Positions 55,434 through 64,000 of a stretch of 64,000 nucleotides of DNA are shown here, piece by piece; the stretch's first letter is position 1, and each line of letters starts with the position of its first letter. The stretch lies in NCBI RefSeq assembly GCF_030732225.1, contig NZ_CP132230.1, positions 1,979,001 to 2,043,000 of the forward strand, read 5' to 3'. The position numbers and the translations under genes are program-made. The notes under the pieces are model-generated. The model worked only from the letters and a program-made list of their open reading frames with translations, ran no database searches and was not told the DNA's origin. The DNA is from Streptococcus iniae. Lineage in GTDB: Bacteria > Bacillota > Bacilli > Lactobacillales > Streptococcaceae.

Positions 55434-56846
55434 TCACTGCTTTGTTTGATAAACTTCTTTAGCCCATTCGTATTTGGCTATCGCCTTTTTACGCTGAATA
55501 TCATGACTTACTATAGGTAGGGGATAGTCTCTTTCAGGCTTAAAACCAAGGTCATCTTGTAAGTCAAGTGGTAACTTCCACGGCTCGTAAAGCCATTTGA
55601 GGGGTAATGCTTCTAGTTGAGGGACATAAGTTTTTATAAAATGCCCCTTGGGATCAAACCGTTTGGCCTGAGTGGTTGGGTTAAAAATGCGAAAATAAGG
55701 CACAGCATCAGTTCCTGTAGAAGCCGCCCATTGCCATCCCCCTATATTACTGGCACTATCATAATCCATTAAAGCTTCTTGAAAATACTCTTCTCCCCAA
55801 CGCCAATCAATCAAAAGGTCTTTGACTAAAAATGATGCAACAATCATCCTTAAGCGATTATGCATCCAACCGGTTTGACTAAGTTGTCGCATGGCTGCAT
55901 CCACCATCGGATAGCCAGTCGTTCCTGCCTTCCATTGTTCAAATAGTGCTTGATCATTCTCCCACTCAATTGCAGCAAATTGAGCTTGAAGCGGCTCTTG
56001 TTTTTGATGCGGATGGTTAACATAAATCATGTGGTAAAATTCCCGCCACACTAATTCTTTGATAAAAACAGCTTTGCCTTTACTTGCTTTAGCCTTACTA
56101 ATAGCTGCATAAACTGTTCGAATATTGATTTCCCCAGTACGCAAATAAACAGAGAGTCTACTTGTGCCATCATATTCTGGGTAATCACGGCTGACATCAT
56201 AAGCCTCTAACCCTTCTTCAATAAATAAATGGAGCTGCTCCAATGCAGCCTCTTCTCCAGGTTTATGATAAGGCAGTGGCCTAAACAATGTGTTAAGTTT
56301 ACTGTCAACTGTTTTAGCATTAGGAACAAACAACCAATCCACTTGAGAATAATCTATGACAATCGGTGTCTCTTTAGGGAGTTGCAGCCATTTTTTATAA
56401 TAAGGTGTGAATACTTTATAAGGTAAACTGGCTTGATTTATGACTTCTTGACTACCATGTAAGTAATGATCTTGATAAGCATGAATAGCAATCCCTTTCT
56501 CCCTAAAAAAATGAGCTGCCTCTTGATCACGCTTTCTACCAAAACCAGCATCATCATAATTAAAATAGACATCTGTCCAGTCTGGTAATGCTTGTTGCAA
56601 GTGTTCAAAACAGTACTGTAACTCACCAAAGATTACATGCAAAAAAATCCCCTTTTCGTCTAAAGTTCGTCTGAAATGTTGCAAACTTTGGATAAACGCA
56701 GACTGACTAACAGTCGCAACATCACGCAACTGCTTTGGATTCAAATGAAAAACTGCCAATAAGGGGCCTCCACTATCAATCGCGTGTTTTAAAGCTTTAT
56801 TATCCTGAATTCTTAAATCACGGCGAAACCATATCACTGCAACCAT
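55434..56846 (-). CDS. phr: Deoxyribodipyrimidine photolyase
   Basis: The enzyme repairs UV-induced cyclobutane dimers with light. The 470-residue protein has the N-terminal antenna domain (VIWFRRDLRIQDNKAL) and the C-terminal FAD domain with FIKELVWREFYHMI (about 270), GYPMVDAAMRQLSQTGWMHN (about 320), the conserved RLRMIVASFLVKDLLIDWRW and the ASTGTDAVPYFRIFNP region carrying Trp/FAD contacts. The open frame begins at a GTG, but AAGGAG six bases before the ATG at 56846 fixes the start. Confidence 0.93.
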   Translation of the reverse strand: MVAVIWFRRDLRIQDNKALKHAIDSGGPLLAVFHLNPKQLRDVATVSQSAFIQSLQHFRRTLDEKGIFLHVIFGELQYCFEHLQQALPDWTDVYFNYDDAGFGRKRDQEAAHFFREKGIAIHAYQDHYLHGSQEVINQASLPYKVFTPYYKKWLQLPKETPIVIDYSQVDWLFVPNAKTVDSKLNTLFRPLPYHKPGEEAALEQLHLFIEEGLEAYDVSRDYPEYDGTSRLSVYLRTGEINIRTVYAAISKAKASKGKAVFIKELVWREFYHMIYVNHPHQKQEPLQAQFAAIEWENDQALFEQWKAGTTGYPMVDAAMRQLSQTGWMHNRLRMIVASFLVKDLLIDWRWGEEYFQEALMDYDSASNIGGWQWAASTGTDAVPYFRIFNPTTQAKRFDPKGHFIKTYVPQLEALPLKWLYEPWKLPLDLQDDLGFKPERDYPLPIVSHDIQRKKAIAKYEWAKEVYQTKQ

Positions 56847-56914
56847 GTTACTCTCCTTCACTCCTTAAGATTAATCTTGCCATTTTATTCTACCAGATTT
56901 TACCCCAAAAAACG

Positions 56915-56957
56915 AAAAAACCCCCAGCGTATCTTCTTACAATTAGAAGGGCCGAGG
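56915..56957 (-). terminator. Terminator of the PRD regulator gene
   Basis: On the minus strand CCCTTCT pairs with AGAAG and, with bulges, CCTCGG with CTGGGGG; six T follow (about 56915-56920). Confidence 0.55.
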
Positions 56958-56972
56958 CTACTTATTATGAGT

Positions 56973-58649
56973 TTATGAATCAATGTGTTGGCTGTCCATA
57001 ATGTCTTGAACCATTTCATGTCGAATGAGTTTTTCAATGCGTTGCCGCAATAAATACCGATCTGAATCATCAGAAACATATTGGGAAAGAGACTTGTCTA
57101 ACTCATCTGAAAAATACAATTGTTCAGAAATCTTACCACGCCTTGAAAAACGAATCAAACTGACAATATTTTCATCCGTTAAGATAGGATTGACCACCAA
57201 TGTTGCAAAGGGACTGTCTAAATCATCACTGGTTGTAATAACAAAGTCAATAGCCAGTAAATCCCTGACGCTTTGGAACTGTTCATTTGTGAAAACAGCT
57301 TCAATATGGCTATTAACCAAGTATTGTTGGCACTGCTTGTGCAATAATTTCTGAATACCAATTCCATCATCTGAGACAATAACCAGTTTGGTCTTTTCTG
57401 GCTCTGACGAGCTATTGCGGAGCTCTCCACCAAGGTGAATGGTCAAATAAGCGACATCGTCCTCAGACAAGGTAATTCCCCAGGCTTCCTCTAAAATAGG
57501 AGCACAAGTTTGTGTCATCTCAAAGAGACTATCATATTTAACTTTAATATGCTCCGTCAATGGGTTGACAGATGAAATGCCATAGGTTTTACGGTAAATC
57601 AATGCTTTACAATGGGTTATTAACTGCCTAATCAATTCACATTTGTGACTAAAATGGAGGTCAAATTGATCTTCTAGAGCATTCAGAAAATGCTTGAGAC
57701 TAACACGCATATGGTCATAGTCTGCACTTTCCACATGGTTGTCCCTATCTTTTCGAAACGATAACATCAACATAGCCACCAAACTCATCTCAATGTCATC
57801 TAAGTGCAATTTAAACTGCTTGTAAAGCTCTTTTGCCAAATCCTTAGCAATAAAATACTCTTTACGTTTCCAGATGAGGTTAAAGTCTTGCTTTAAAGCT
57901 TCTTGGATTTCATTACTAAATTGCATGTTTCGATAACTCAGTAAAATAAAGGGCAAAATTTGAATCATAAACTGACTATCTTGACTGTTCATTCGTTTGC
58001 CCAAATTGGCCTGAGAAATCGGTAAATAATCATTTAAAAACTGCAAAACATCCTTAGAGAAATAAGTTGTGGAGGCGAGGGTTTTTGATAATTTGTGGTC
58101 AAAATAATCAATAAAAGTGCTATTGCCACCATGGTAAATATCATCTAGCAGTTTATAAAGAAATTGGATGTATGATAAAGGATGGCAATCAAAATAATAG
58201 CCCCTTGATTTTGTTGAGTGTAGGTGAATGGAATATTCTTTGCTAGCTAAAATCAAGCGTAATTCATTTAGATCATTAAGAACAGTGTTTCTAGAAACAT
58301 CATTCATTTGCATTAGCTTATCAATAGTCACCCGATGCGTAGAGACTGCAATATAGATAGCAGACAACTTCATTCTCTCATCACTTTTCATGACATAATT
58401 GTAGTCATCAACATCTTCTAGCAGAACACGGCAAGCCGCTTTTTGCTCATCTGTTAAGTGAATACCTATTCGTGGTAGTGATTCTATTTTGGCAAGACCA
58501 GCTGGCAAAGATTCATTTATTTTATCCAAGTGATAATAAACCTTGCGGCGAGATTGTCCCAAATTCTGAGAAATCCCCATCACTGTTTCCGCTTTATCCA
58601 ACTTTATCAAATATGAGAGCAAGTCATAACTTTTTTTATCTAAAAGCAT
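56973..58649 (-). CDS. PRD-containing BglG/MtlR-type transcriptional regulator
   Basis: A 558-residue regulator: N-terminal helix-turn-helix domains (about 10-60 and 95-140: TVMGISQNLGQSRRKVYYHLD and MQMNDVSRNTVLNDLNEL), two PTS-regulation domains (about 175-290 and 310-420, with His in LSFRKDRDNH and YLTIHLGGELRN), and an EIIB-like domain (about 425-500, KLVIVSDDGIGIQKLLHK) without a typical P-loop Cys. No EIIA domain follows, so it is shorter than MtlR/UlaR types of 650-700 residues. Phosphorylation by HPr and the PTS presumably tunes its activity. It is the last gene of the minus-strand cluster but has its own promoter, so it most likely controls that cluster. Confidence 0.85.
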   Translation of the reverse strand: MLLDKKSYDLLSYLIKLDKAETVMGISQNLGQSRRKVYYHLDKINESLPAGLAKIESLPRIGIHLTDEQKAACRVLLEDVDDYNYVMKSDERMKLSAIYIAVSTHRVTIDKLMQMNDVSRNTVLNDLNELRLILASKEYSIHLHSTKSRGYYFDCHPLSYIQFLYKLLDDIYHGGNSTFIDYFDHKLSKTLASTTYFSKDVLQFLNDYLPISQANLGKRMNSQDSQFMIQILPFILLSYRNMQFSNEIQEALKQDFNLIWKRKEYFIAKDLAKELYKQFKLHLDDIEMSLVAMLMLSFRKDRDNHVESADYDHMRVSLKHFLNALEDQFDLHFSHKCELIRQLITHCKALIYRKTYGISSVNPLTEHIKVKYDSLFEMTQTCAPILEEAWGITLSEDDVAYLTIHLGGELRNSSSEPEKTKLVIVSDDGIGIQKLLHKQCQQYLVNSHIEAVFTNEQFQSVRDLLAIDFVITTSDDLDSPFATLVVNPILTDENIVSLIRFSRRGKISEQLYFSDELDKSLSQYVSDDSDRYLLRQRIEKLIRHEMVQDIMDSQHIDS

Positions 58650-58685
58650 TGCATTTATTCTCTCCTTTACATGGTTTGTCCATCT

Positions 58686-58715
58686 ATTTTATCATGTTAA
58701 ACAGCCTGATGACAA
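58686..58715 (-). promoter_or_regulatory. Promoter of the PRD regulator gene
   Basis: On the minus strand TTGTCA (58710-58715), 18 bases, TG-A-TAAAAT (-10 at 58686-58691). Confidence 0.65.
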
Positions 58716-58762
58716 ACTTTTTTAGGAAGTCTATTAAATTGTTTGCATTATTTATCTTTCTA

Positions 58763-59512
58763 TCATCTTTCGTCTGTGATTTCCGCAATATCCATCAAAA
58801 GAGAAGCAGTATCTGTCGGATATTCTAAAGCTAAATAAGAGAGATTAGTAAATTCAGACAAGAGATGTTTAACCTTTATTTCCCCCTTAAAGAGTCCCTC
58901 ACTAAGACCTGGTAAATGATTGCTCATCTCATAATTTTTACAGTGGAGGTAATCCGTACTTTCTTTCATAAGGCTGACTGCTTCTGTTAGAGACTCGCCT
59001 ACAAAAATCCAGTTTGCCGTATCAAATACAAAGCTAATTGGCAGTCTTGCTTCTTTGATTCGTGTCATAAAATGATGGCAATTTTTCAAACTAGCCCCGA
59101 TAGGATCTTGATTGTTTTCAACTTTGATTGGTAAAGTCTTATCCATCAACTGCCTTAATTGTTCAAGCTGATGAAAGCTGACTTTGGAGGCATCTCCTAT
59201 GTTTAATTTGATAAAAGGTGCCCCTAAGACTATAGCTTCTTGCAACAATTGCTCAAGCTCTGGGTTCAACTGATGATGACACAAAAGATCTTCATTGACA
59301 CTATAAAAGAGGGTGAGTTTAAGGGCATCTGCCATCTCTTTCATAGCCTTTAATTCTTCTTCACCATTGTGTAAAAATTCACGCCGAACTTCAAAACACC
59401 TTAAACCAATTTGAGCAATCTTCTTAAGCAAATCAAGCTGACTGACCCCTTGGTCTAATTCTTTTTTAAAAACAATACTATTAATAATGATTTTGTCTGG
59501 ATTAACCATCAC
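58763..59512 (-). CDS. Sugar-phosphate isomerase/epimerase-like TIM-barrel protein
   Basis: A 249-residue protein of the xylose-isomerase-like (AP endonuclease family 2) fold. Metal-binding type positions are seen in CFEVRREFLHNG (about 37), KVENNQDPIG (about 130), FVFDTANW (about 165) and LHCKNYE (about 196). It starts within the last codons of the kinase gene (11-base overlap), so it is co-translated. Expected reaction is isomerisation or epimerisation of a ketose phosphate, but the substrate is unknown. Confidence 0.75.
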   Translation of the reverse strand: MMVNPDKIIINSIVFKKELDQGVSQLDLLKKIAQIGLRCFEVRREFLHNGEEELKAMKEMADALKLTLFYSVNEDLLCHHQLNPELEQLLQEAIVLGAPFIKLNIGDASKVSFHQLEQLRQLMDKTLPIKVENNQDPIGASLKNCHHFMTRIKEARLPISFVFDTANWIFVGESLTEAVSLMKESTDYLHCKNYEMSNHLPGLSEGLFKGEIKVKHLLSEFTNLSYLALEYPTDTASLLMDIAEITDER

Positions 59513-61043
59513 CTTTTTCCCCTTTTAGATTTTCTAAAGCTCGTAACCCTTTCCAAACAGGCTCCATTGCCACTAACACTTCTTGGTAAACATGGTACTT
59601 AGCACAATAGATCTTGTGCTCTGAAAGATTGGGTGTAAACCTTTCTTTTACCCTAACCATTTGTGCAACAGCTTCTTCTAAACTCAAGCCTTGAGTTGCT
59701 TGCAAGGCAATGATTGCCCCTCCTAAACCTCCTAATTCTGTTCCTTCAACAATCTCGATTGGAATGTTTAAAACATCTGCAAACAGCTGCATCCAAGCTT
59801 TTGAATTGCTAGCTCCACCAGATAAACGGATTTTATCAGGAACCCGCCCTCTTCCTGCTATTAATTGGTCAATATGTTGCTTATGAGCAAAACTGATTCC
59901 CTCATAAACAGCTCGAAGCATTTCTGACTTACTAGATGTGCTTATTAAGCCAAAAAAGCAAGCTTTGGCATCTGCTGAGGCATTACTACCATATAAAAAT
60001 GGGAAAAAGAGCAGGTTTTGATAAGCAGCATCCGTCTCCTTTAAAAAGACCTCCAAGGTGTCGTAGATGCTTTCCTTACCTTCTTTTTTGACATTTTGCA
60101 TTTCCTCAGACATTAACAATTTTAATATAATGTCGAGATTTCCAGCAGAAGTTGGACTGCTTGCTTCCACTAAAAAAGATTTGTCCAGAAAGTATGAATT
60201 CATCTGCCCACTCATTTGACTGGCTGCTTTTTTACTTGGGTAGGTGTTAATATTCCAAGTACCAGAAATGACACTAAAAGTCTTATCATCTAAAACTCCT
60301 GAACCAATTGCACAAGCATCAATATCAAAGAGACCTGCTACAACTGGTGTCCCTACAGCAAGTCCAGTTGCTTCAGCCGCCTGGGGTGTGACGCCTCCAA
60401 CAAGCTCTCTACAATCCACTAATTCTGGAAGTGACGCTTTCATTTCCTCAATGCCAAAAAAACTTAGGAGGTCAGAGTCATATGTTCCCGTCTGAAAATT
60501 AATCCAATGATTCCCCGAAGCATCTCCGTATTCTTGATTGATTTTTCCTGTTAATTTGAAGCGCACATAATCTTTAGCAGATAAAACAAAACCAATTTCT
60601 TGGTAAATCGAGGGTTGATTGTCCTTTAACCACCTGAGCAATACTGGACTTTGAACGGCAAAAACATGTTGTTGCGTTAAGGGCCAAATCTGATCAATAG
60701 AGGCTTCAAACTGCTTAGCCAAGGTACTGGCACGAGCATCTGTTGATAAAATTCCATTAACAAATTCTTTGCCTTTTTTATCAAGCAAGTAAAGGCCTTT
60801 TCCATGACCAATACAAGAAACGGCTGCAATGTCCTTGGCGTCAATACGTGTCTTTGAAAGCACCTCTTTAATAGAAGAGCTTATAGCCTGCCATGTTTTT
60901 AATAAATCCACTTCACGGTAGCCTGATTGCTTCTCAATTCTTAAGGTTTCAAAGGAAGATACTCCCATTTGCTTCCCATAGGCATCAACTATTATTGCCT
61001 TGGTATTTGTTCCTCCATAATCAATGCTTAAAAAATATGTCAT
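59502..61043 (-). CDS. FGGY-family carbohydrate kinase
   Basis: A 513-residue kinase in the xylulokinase/gluconokinase family. The ATP site is seen in SIDYGGTNTKAIIVDAYGKQ (start), the catalytic Asp in AGLFDIDACAIGSGVLDD region (about 240-255), and the second motif RLSGGASNSKAWMQLFADVL with GTELGGLGGAIIA (about 400-455). The open frame reaches 61088, but AGGA six bases before the ATG at 61043 sets the start. It is downstream of the amidohydrolase and overlaps the isomerase gene. A kinase next to a phosphorylating transporter suggests a second phosphorylation or a non-PTS route for an intermediate. Confidence 0.8.
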   Translation of the reverse strand: MTYFLSIDYGGTNTKAIIVDAYGKQMGVSSFETLRIEKQSGYREVDLLKTWQAISSSIKEVLSKTRIDAKDIAAVSCIGHGKGLYLLDKKGKEFVNGILSTDARASTLAKQFEASIDQIWPLTQQHVFAVQSPVLLRWLKDNQPSIYQEIGFVLSAKDYVRFKLTGKINQEYGDASGNHWINFQTGTYDSDLLSFFGIEEMKASLPELVDCRELVGGVTPQAAEATGLAVGTPVVAGLFDIDACAIGSGVLDDKTFSVISGTWNINTYPSKKAASQMSGQMNSYFLDKSFLVEASSPTSAGNLDIILKLLMSEEMQNVKKEGKESIYDTLEVFLKETDAAYQNLLFFPFLYGSNASADAKACFFGLISTSSKSEMLRAVYEGISFAHKQHIDQLIAGRGRVPDKIRLSGGASNSKAWMQLFADVLNIPIEIVEGTELGGLGGAIIALQATQGLSLEEAVAQMVRVKERFTPNLSEHKIYCAKYHVYQEVLVAMEPVWKGLRALENLKGEKGDG

Positions 61044-61105
61044 CATTTTTCCTAACTTTCTAACAAAACAAGGTACAAGATGCATCACAACTTGTACCTA
61101 CTTTT

Positions 61106-62095
61106 TTAATAAAGATGTAAGTCTTTGGTTACAGAATCGCAGGCATTTGCATTTGCTGCCACAGCTTCTGGTTTAAAGTAGACACGTTCTGCATTATGAT
61201 AAAGAACGTCTTCTAGCTCTTCTTTTGTAAAAATATCAACATGTTCTAACCAGCTCGCCAATTCTTCATAGGTGTTAAAGGTTGAAGACCACGGAGAATC
61301 AGTGCCCCAGATAATACGTTTTGCTCCTAAAACTTCTTTGGCAATGCGTACATTTTTCTCTGATTTAGGAAATGGGAATACATCTGGGCTATCAATATCT
61401 TGAATAGCTGAGATATCTGTATAAATATTGTCTAAATCTTTCCACATGTTCAATTCTGCACGTAGTCTATTTGGTGTGTCAGCATGTGGGAATGATAAAT
61501 GGCAGACCACAAAATCTAAGCTTGTGTAGAGACGAGCCAATTGGGCAATAGCATCTGGCTGGTGACTAATTTGATCCCAGTTACCATAATCAACAGTCAC
61601 GACAAAGCCTGGATAATCCAATAGGTAAGTCAAAATTCTGCTAATATGAGGATCTGCATCTAAGCGAAATGGTGTTTTTTGCCCACGGTAACCATGAATA
61701 CCACCACCTTGACTAATTTCAAATTTAATAGCTCTAAAGCCTAATTCTTCAACATGGCGCTGCACAATTGTCATTGCATTTTCAGCAAATGGGTCAACTG
61801 AGAAAGCTCCTGTAAAACGTTCTGGGTATTTTTTAATGGCAAGATAGGTGTAATAATTCTGATAACCATTCAAATGGCCTTGTAAAATAACAGCTTTTTC
61901 CACATCATTAGCATCCATATAGCTCAAAAAAGCTTCTGCTGTAAAGTCTTTATCCCCAAAACCATCTGGAATCAGTTTAATCAAATCACCATCATCCCAA
62001 ATAGCATAACCATTACCAATGGCGTTCAAGCGTCCTTTTCCATTAAATCCAGCAATTGTGTCTACAATATGAGCATGTCCATCAATTTTTTTCAT
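61106..62095 (-). CDS. Amidohydrolase-2 family (TIM-barrel) hydrolase
   Basis: A 329-residue metal-dependent hydrolase. First metal ligands in DGHAHIV (residue 5), then FEISQGGGIHGYRG (about 125), VCHLSFPHADT (about 195) and the terminal Asp in WGTDSPW (about 266). Members of this family include lactonases, decarboxylases and deacylases acting on sugar acids or aromatic acids. Here, among carbohydrate genes, a lactone hydrolase or decarboxylase of a sugar acid is likely, but nothing fixes it. It is 26 bases downstream of the PTS gene and 62 upstream of the kinase. Confidence 0.8.
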   Translation of the reverse strand: MKKIDGHAHIVDTIAGFNGKGRLNAIGNGYAIWDDGDLIKLIPDGFGDKDFTAEAFLSYMDANDVEKAVILQGHLNGYQNYYTYLAIKKYPERFTGAFSVDPFAENAMTIVQRHVEELGFRAIKFEISQGGGIHGYRGQKTPFRLDADPHISRILTYLLDYPGFVVTVDYGNWDQISHQPDAIAQLARLYTSLDFVVCHLSFPHADTPNRLRAELNMWKDLDNIYTDISAIQDIDSPDVFPFPKSEKNVRIAKEVLGAKRIIWGTDSPWSSTFNTYEELASWLEHVDIFTKEELEDVLYHNAERVYFKPEAVAANANACDSVTKDLHLY

Positions 62096-62121
62096 CTGAT
62101 TTATCCTCCAAAAAGATGAGA

Positions 62122-63573
62122 TTAGTCTTCACTAATAAATATTTTTTCATTTGACCCTTCAAAACCACTATTTTTATCAGCCATAACTCGCAAATAGTGG
62201 TAAATGGCTTCGCGTTTTGTACGTAAGAAAAATAGTGATACCAAGTAAATAGCAACTGTTATCCCAATATAAAGGGGATTACCGGAAATCCAAGCAAAAA
62301 AGACAAGTGCTGTTAGGGGATGAGCAAGAAGATTAAAGCTCATAACGAGGGTAATACCTGCTGGCAAGGCTGTTCCAAATTGTTTCACAGCATCGGTATA
62401 AATGGGACCAAGAGCACTAGCAGCATAAAGTCCCAAAGAGAACCAAACAATACCACTTAAAATAGCTTTTAAAATATTACCTCTTGTGACAGCAATCATT
62501 GCTTCAATCATAAAGGGAATGGCAATTAAGTCAACCACTGGAAGAGCTTCATTGCCTGGTAACAGTAAGGAAATCACAACCATAATTGGAACTAAGATCA
62601 ATCCTGCAATAATAGTAGCAGGCTCACCAAAGCCAACACCATCATCCACTGCAATAAACCAACGTTTTTTAGCTGAAAGACCTGTAGCTTCTTGATTTTC
62701 TTTTTTCTTATTGCGTTCAACAGCTTCTGCCAAGGGAGCAAAGGCCTGAGCAAAAACACCTGTAATAAGCGGGAAAATAGTCATAACTGCAGCTAAAGCT
62801 ACTGAAAAGGTTAAAATACCTCCCCAAGTTTCAATGGATAAGAGATTTTTAACACTTCCTAAGACACCAATAATCAGACCAAGAATAAAGCCTAAGGTCA
62901 TTGGTTCCCCAAAGATTCCCAATTTTGTTTTAAGAGACTCAGGATTTAATTTGACCTTATTAACACCCAACAAATTCCAAAGGGGATCTAAAACAAGAGC
63001 AGGAATTAAGGTTTCAATGTTATGAATAGAATTGATCGTAGCATTTTTAACACCATAATAGTCAGACCAACGATCAGCTAGGACTTCTGACATAACAAGT
63101 GAATAAAGAAGAACAAACACCATGAAAGCAAAGGATAGGACAAAGTTTCCAGTTGCTGCATAAGCCATGGTTCCCCAAATCATATAACCAAAGTTATTCC
63201 AAAGGTTAGATGGAACAAAAACCCGTGTGATTCCCGTCAAGAATAAGATTAATTCAATCACAAGACCAAAAACAAAGAAGGAAAGCCCAATTTCAGAAGA
63301 AAATGCTGTTAGGGAGCCTGCTTGCCAACCAATATCAACGATTGGTAGGTTCAAACCTGTCGTTTCAACCATTTGCTGAATGTATTTGGTTACCATGGGT
63401 GCAAAAGCTGAAATAATCCAACCAAATCCTGTTAAGCCAACACCTGCACGTAAAGCACTGAAGAAGGCCTTTTTGGGGTTTACTTTTAAACAAAGACTAA
63501 CAATAAATATCATTGCTGGAACGACCGTTGCCGCACCAAAAACATCAAAGAACTTGTGTAAAGCTTCTAGCAT
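62122..63573 (-). CDS. PTS galactitol-type membrane component (EIIC, GatC family)
   Basis: A 483-residue integral membrane protein with about ten to twelve hydrophobic segments. The start FFDVFGAATVVPAMIFIVSL, SALRAGVGLTGFGWIISAF, and the conserved VFVPSNLWNNFGYMIWGTM and DDGVGFGEPATII (loop with polar charged residues) match the GatC/EIIC-Gat group. EIIA and EIIB are not seen here and may be beyond the right edge. I chose the ATG at 63573 following AAAGGTGATG; the open frame extends 20 codons upstream over a cre-like site. Substrate is unknown; Gat-type transporters carry sugar alcohols and some sugar acids. Confidence 0.82.
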   Translation of the reverse strand: MLEALHKFFDVFGAATVVPAMIFIVSLCLKVNPKKAFFSALRAGVGLTGFGWIISAFAPMVTKYIQQMVETTGLNLPIVDIGWQAGSLTAFSSEIGLSFFVFGLVIELILFLTGITRVFVPSNLWNNFGYMIWGTMAYAATGNFVLSFAFMVFVLLYSLVMSEVLADRWSDYYGVKNATINSIHNIETLIPALVLDPLWNLLGVNKVKLNPESLKTKLGIFGEPMTLGFILGLIIGVLGSVKNLLSIETWGGILTFSVALAAVMTIFPLITGVFAQAFAPLAEAVERNKKKENQEATGLSAKKRWFIAVDDGVGFGEPATIIAGLILVPIMVVISLLLPGNEALPVVDLIAIPFMIEAMIAVTRGNILKAILSGIVWFSLGLYAASALGPIYTDAVKQFGTALPAGITLVMSFNLLAHPLTALVFFAWISGNPLYIGITVAIYLVSLFFLRTKREAIYHYLRVMADKNSGFEGSNEKIFISED

Positions 63574-63592
63574 ATCATCACCTTTATATTTT

Positions 63593-63607
63593 ATTAAGCG
63601 CTTACAA
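63593..63607 (-). promoter_or_regulatory. cre-like site upstream of the PTS gene
   Basis: On the minus strand TTGTAAGCGCTTAAT matches the CcpA consensus WTGNAANCGNWNNCW except at the penultimate C. It is 20-34 bases before the GatC-type ATG. A TTACATGTAA palindrome is adjacent (63608-63617). Confidence 0.55.
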
Positions 63608-63655
63608 TTACATGTAAGGAAAATCTTCTTCAAAAAGATTTTCTAGAGTATTATA

Positions 63656-64000
63656 TTATGGGTTAACCACGTTAATTGGATTACCGTCAAAGAAGGAGAT
63701 GATATTTTCAGCTGCTTCTTCTGCTAATACACGACGCCCCTCAATGGTACCTGTACCAGCATGAGGTGTCATGATAACATTATCCAATGCTCTTAATTCT
63801 GCTGCAACACTTGGCTCAAATTCAAAAACATCCAAACCAGCACCAGCAATGTCACCACTTGTTAAAGCTTCAATTAAGTCTTTCTCAGAGACAATTGGCC
63901 CACGCGCTGCATTGATCAGGTAGCTTCTGTTTTTCATTTTTTGGAAAGCTTCCTTATTAAACTTGTGAATCGTTGAGGGTAGAGCTGGAGCATGAATCGT
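63656..64000 (-). CDS. D-isomer-specific 2-hydroxyacid dehydrogenase (truncated at window edge)
   Basis: The last 114 residues of an NAD-dependent dehydrogenase; the frame is open to base 64000, so the gene starts outside the window. HAPALPSTIHKFNKEAF and SYLINAARGPIVSEKDLIEA are the C-terminal half of the cofactor domain with its conserved Arg; AGAGLDVFEFEP and the catalytic-His stretch TPHAGTGTIEGR follow. The annotation from the internal ATG at 63937 would be incorrect. It is the most upstream gene of the cluster visible here, 80 bases before the GatC-type gene, and would reduce a 2-keto acid or oxidise a hydroxy acid. Confidence 0.85.
   Translation of the reverse strand, partial: TIHAPALPSTIHKFNKEAFQKMKNRSYLINAARGPIVSEKDLIEALTSGDIAGAGLDVFEFEPSVAAELRALDNVIMTPHAGTGTIEGRRVLAEEAAENIISFFDGNPINVVNP

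Noticed and set aside
63574-63633. N-terminal extension of the GatC-type protein
   Set aside because: The extra 20 codons cross the cre-like site and lack a ribosome site. AAAGGTGATG precedes 63573, and family members start at the hydrophobic first helix.

Overview
The window looks like chromosome of a low-GC pyogenic-group Streptococcus. Supporting signs are a hyaluronan synthase (HasA) with UDP-glucose dehydrogenase (HasB), the streptococcal regulator PerR, an Sht-type histidine-triad lipoprotein behind an AdcR-type operator, LPXTG wall proteins, a CiaR-type site, IS30 elements and small SRP RNA. hasAB lies apart from galU/hasC, which is paired with gpsA. That layout recalls S. uberis and relatives rather than the hasABC operon of S. 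pyogenes. The HasA sequence resembles, but as I recall it is not identical to, that of S. uberis. I cannot fix the species.

Layout: 1-7 kb holds the end of a formate/nitrite transporter, an EcsC-like orphan, queH and the MarR-ABC-ABC operon rcrRPQ. 7-17 kb is the capsule-precursor region: gpsA-galU, then 5-formyl-THF cyclo-ligase with a rhomboid protease, hasA-hasB, a lysine-pathway pair (N-acetyl-DAP deacetylase and dapH) and pgi. A small RNA with a CiaR-type promoter, not expected from the gene list, sits between the cyclo-ligase gene and the 3' end of hasB.

17-41 kb is an accessory surface-protein region: an IS30 element, a transglutaminase-like lipoprotein, a 4338-residue LPXTG adhesin (von Willebrand A head, about 22 isopeptide-type domains), a 929-residue LPXTG protein made of G5 repeats, an exported CPHC thiol-disulfide oxidoreductase, the SRP RNA gene ffs, a second IS30-type element and the Sht lipoprotein. 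41-56 kb is mostly housekeeping: tadA, an MBL hydrolase, a CHY zinc-finger gene and bioY behind a BirA-type operator, a TspO-like protein, tgt, a DUF975 protein, perR, polA, the glycine-betaine transporter, a lipid kinase, ulaG and photolyase.

57-64 kb is a catabolic cluster on the minus strand: PRD-type regulator, sugar-phosphate isomerase/epimerase-like protein, FGGY kinase, amidohydrolase-2 protein, GatC-type PTS membrane component with a cre-like site, and a truncated 2-hydroxyacid dehydrogenase. Its substrate cannot be read from the sequence.

Regulatory signals read directly include an RcrR operator sitting between the -35 and -10 of its own promoter, a BirA-type operator, an AdcR-type operator, a CiaR-type site, a cre-like site, and a polA promoter whose spacing predicts a leaderless mRNA. 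The best candidates for novelty are the giant adhesin with its neighbouring oxidoreductase, the small RNA in the capsule locus, and the unassigned catabolic cluster.
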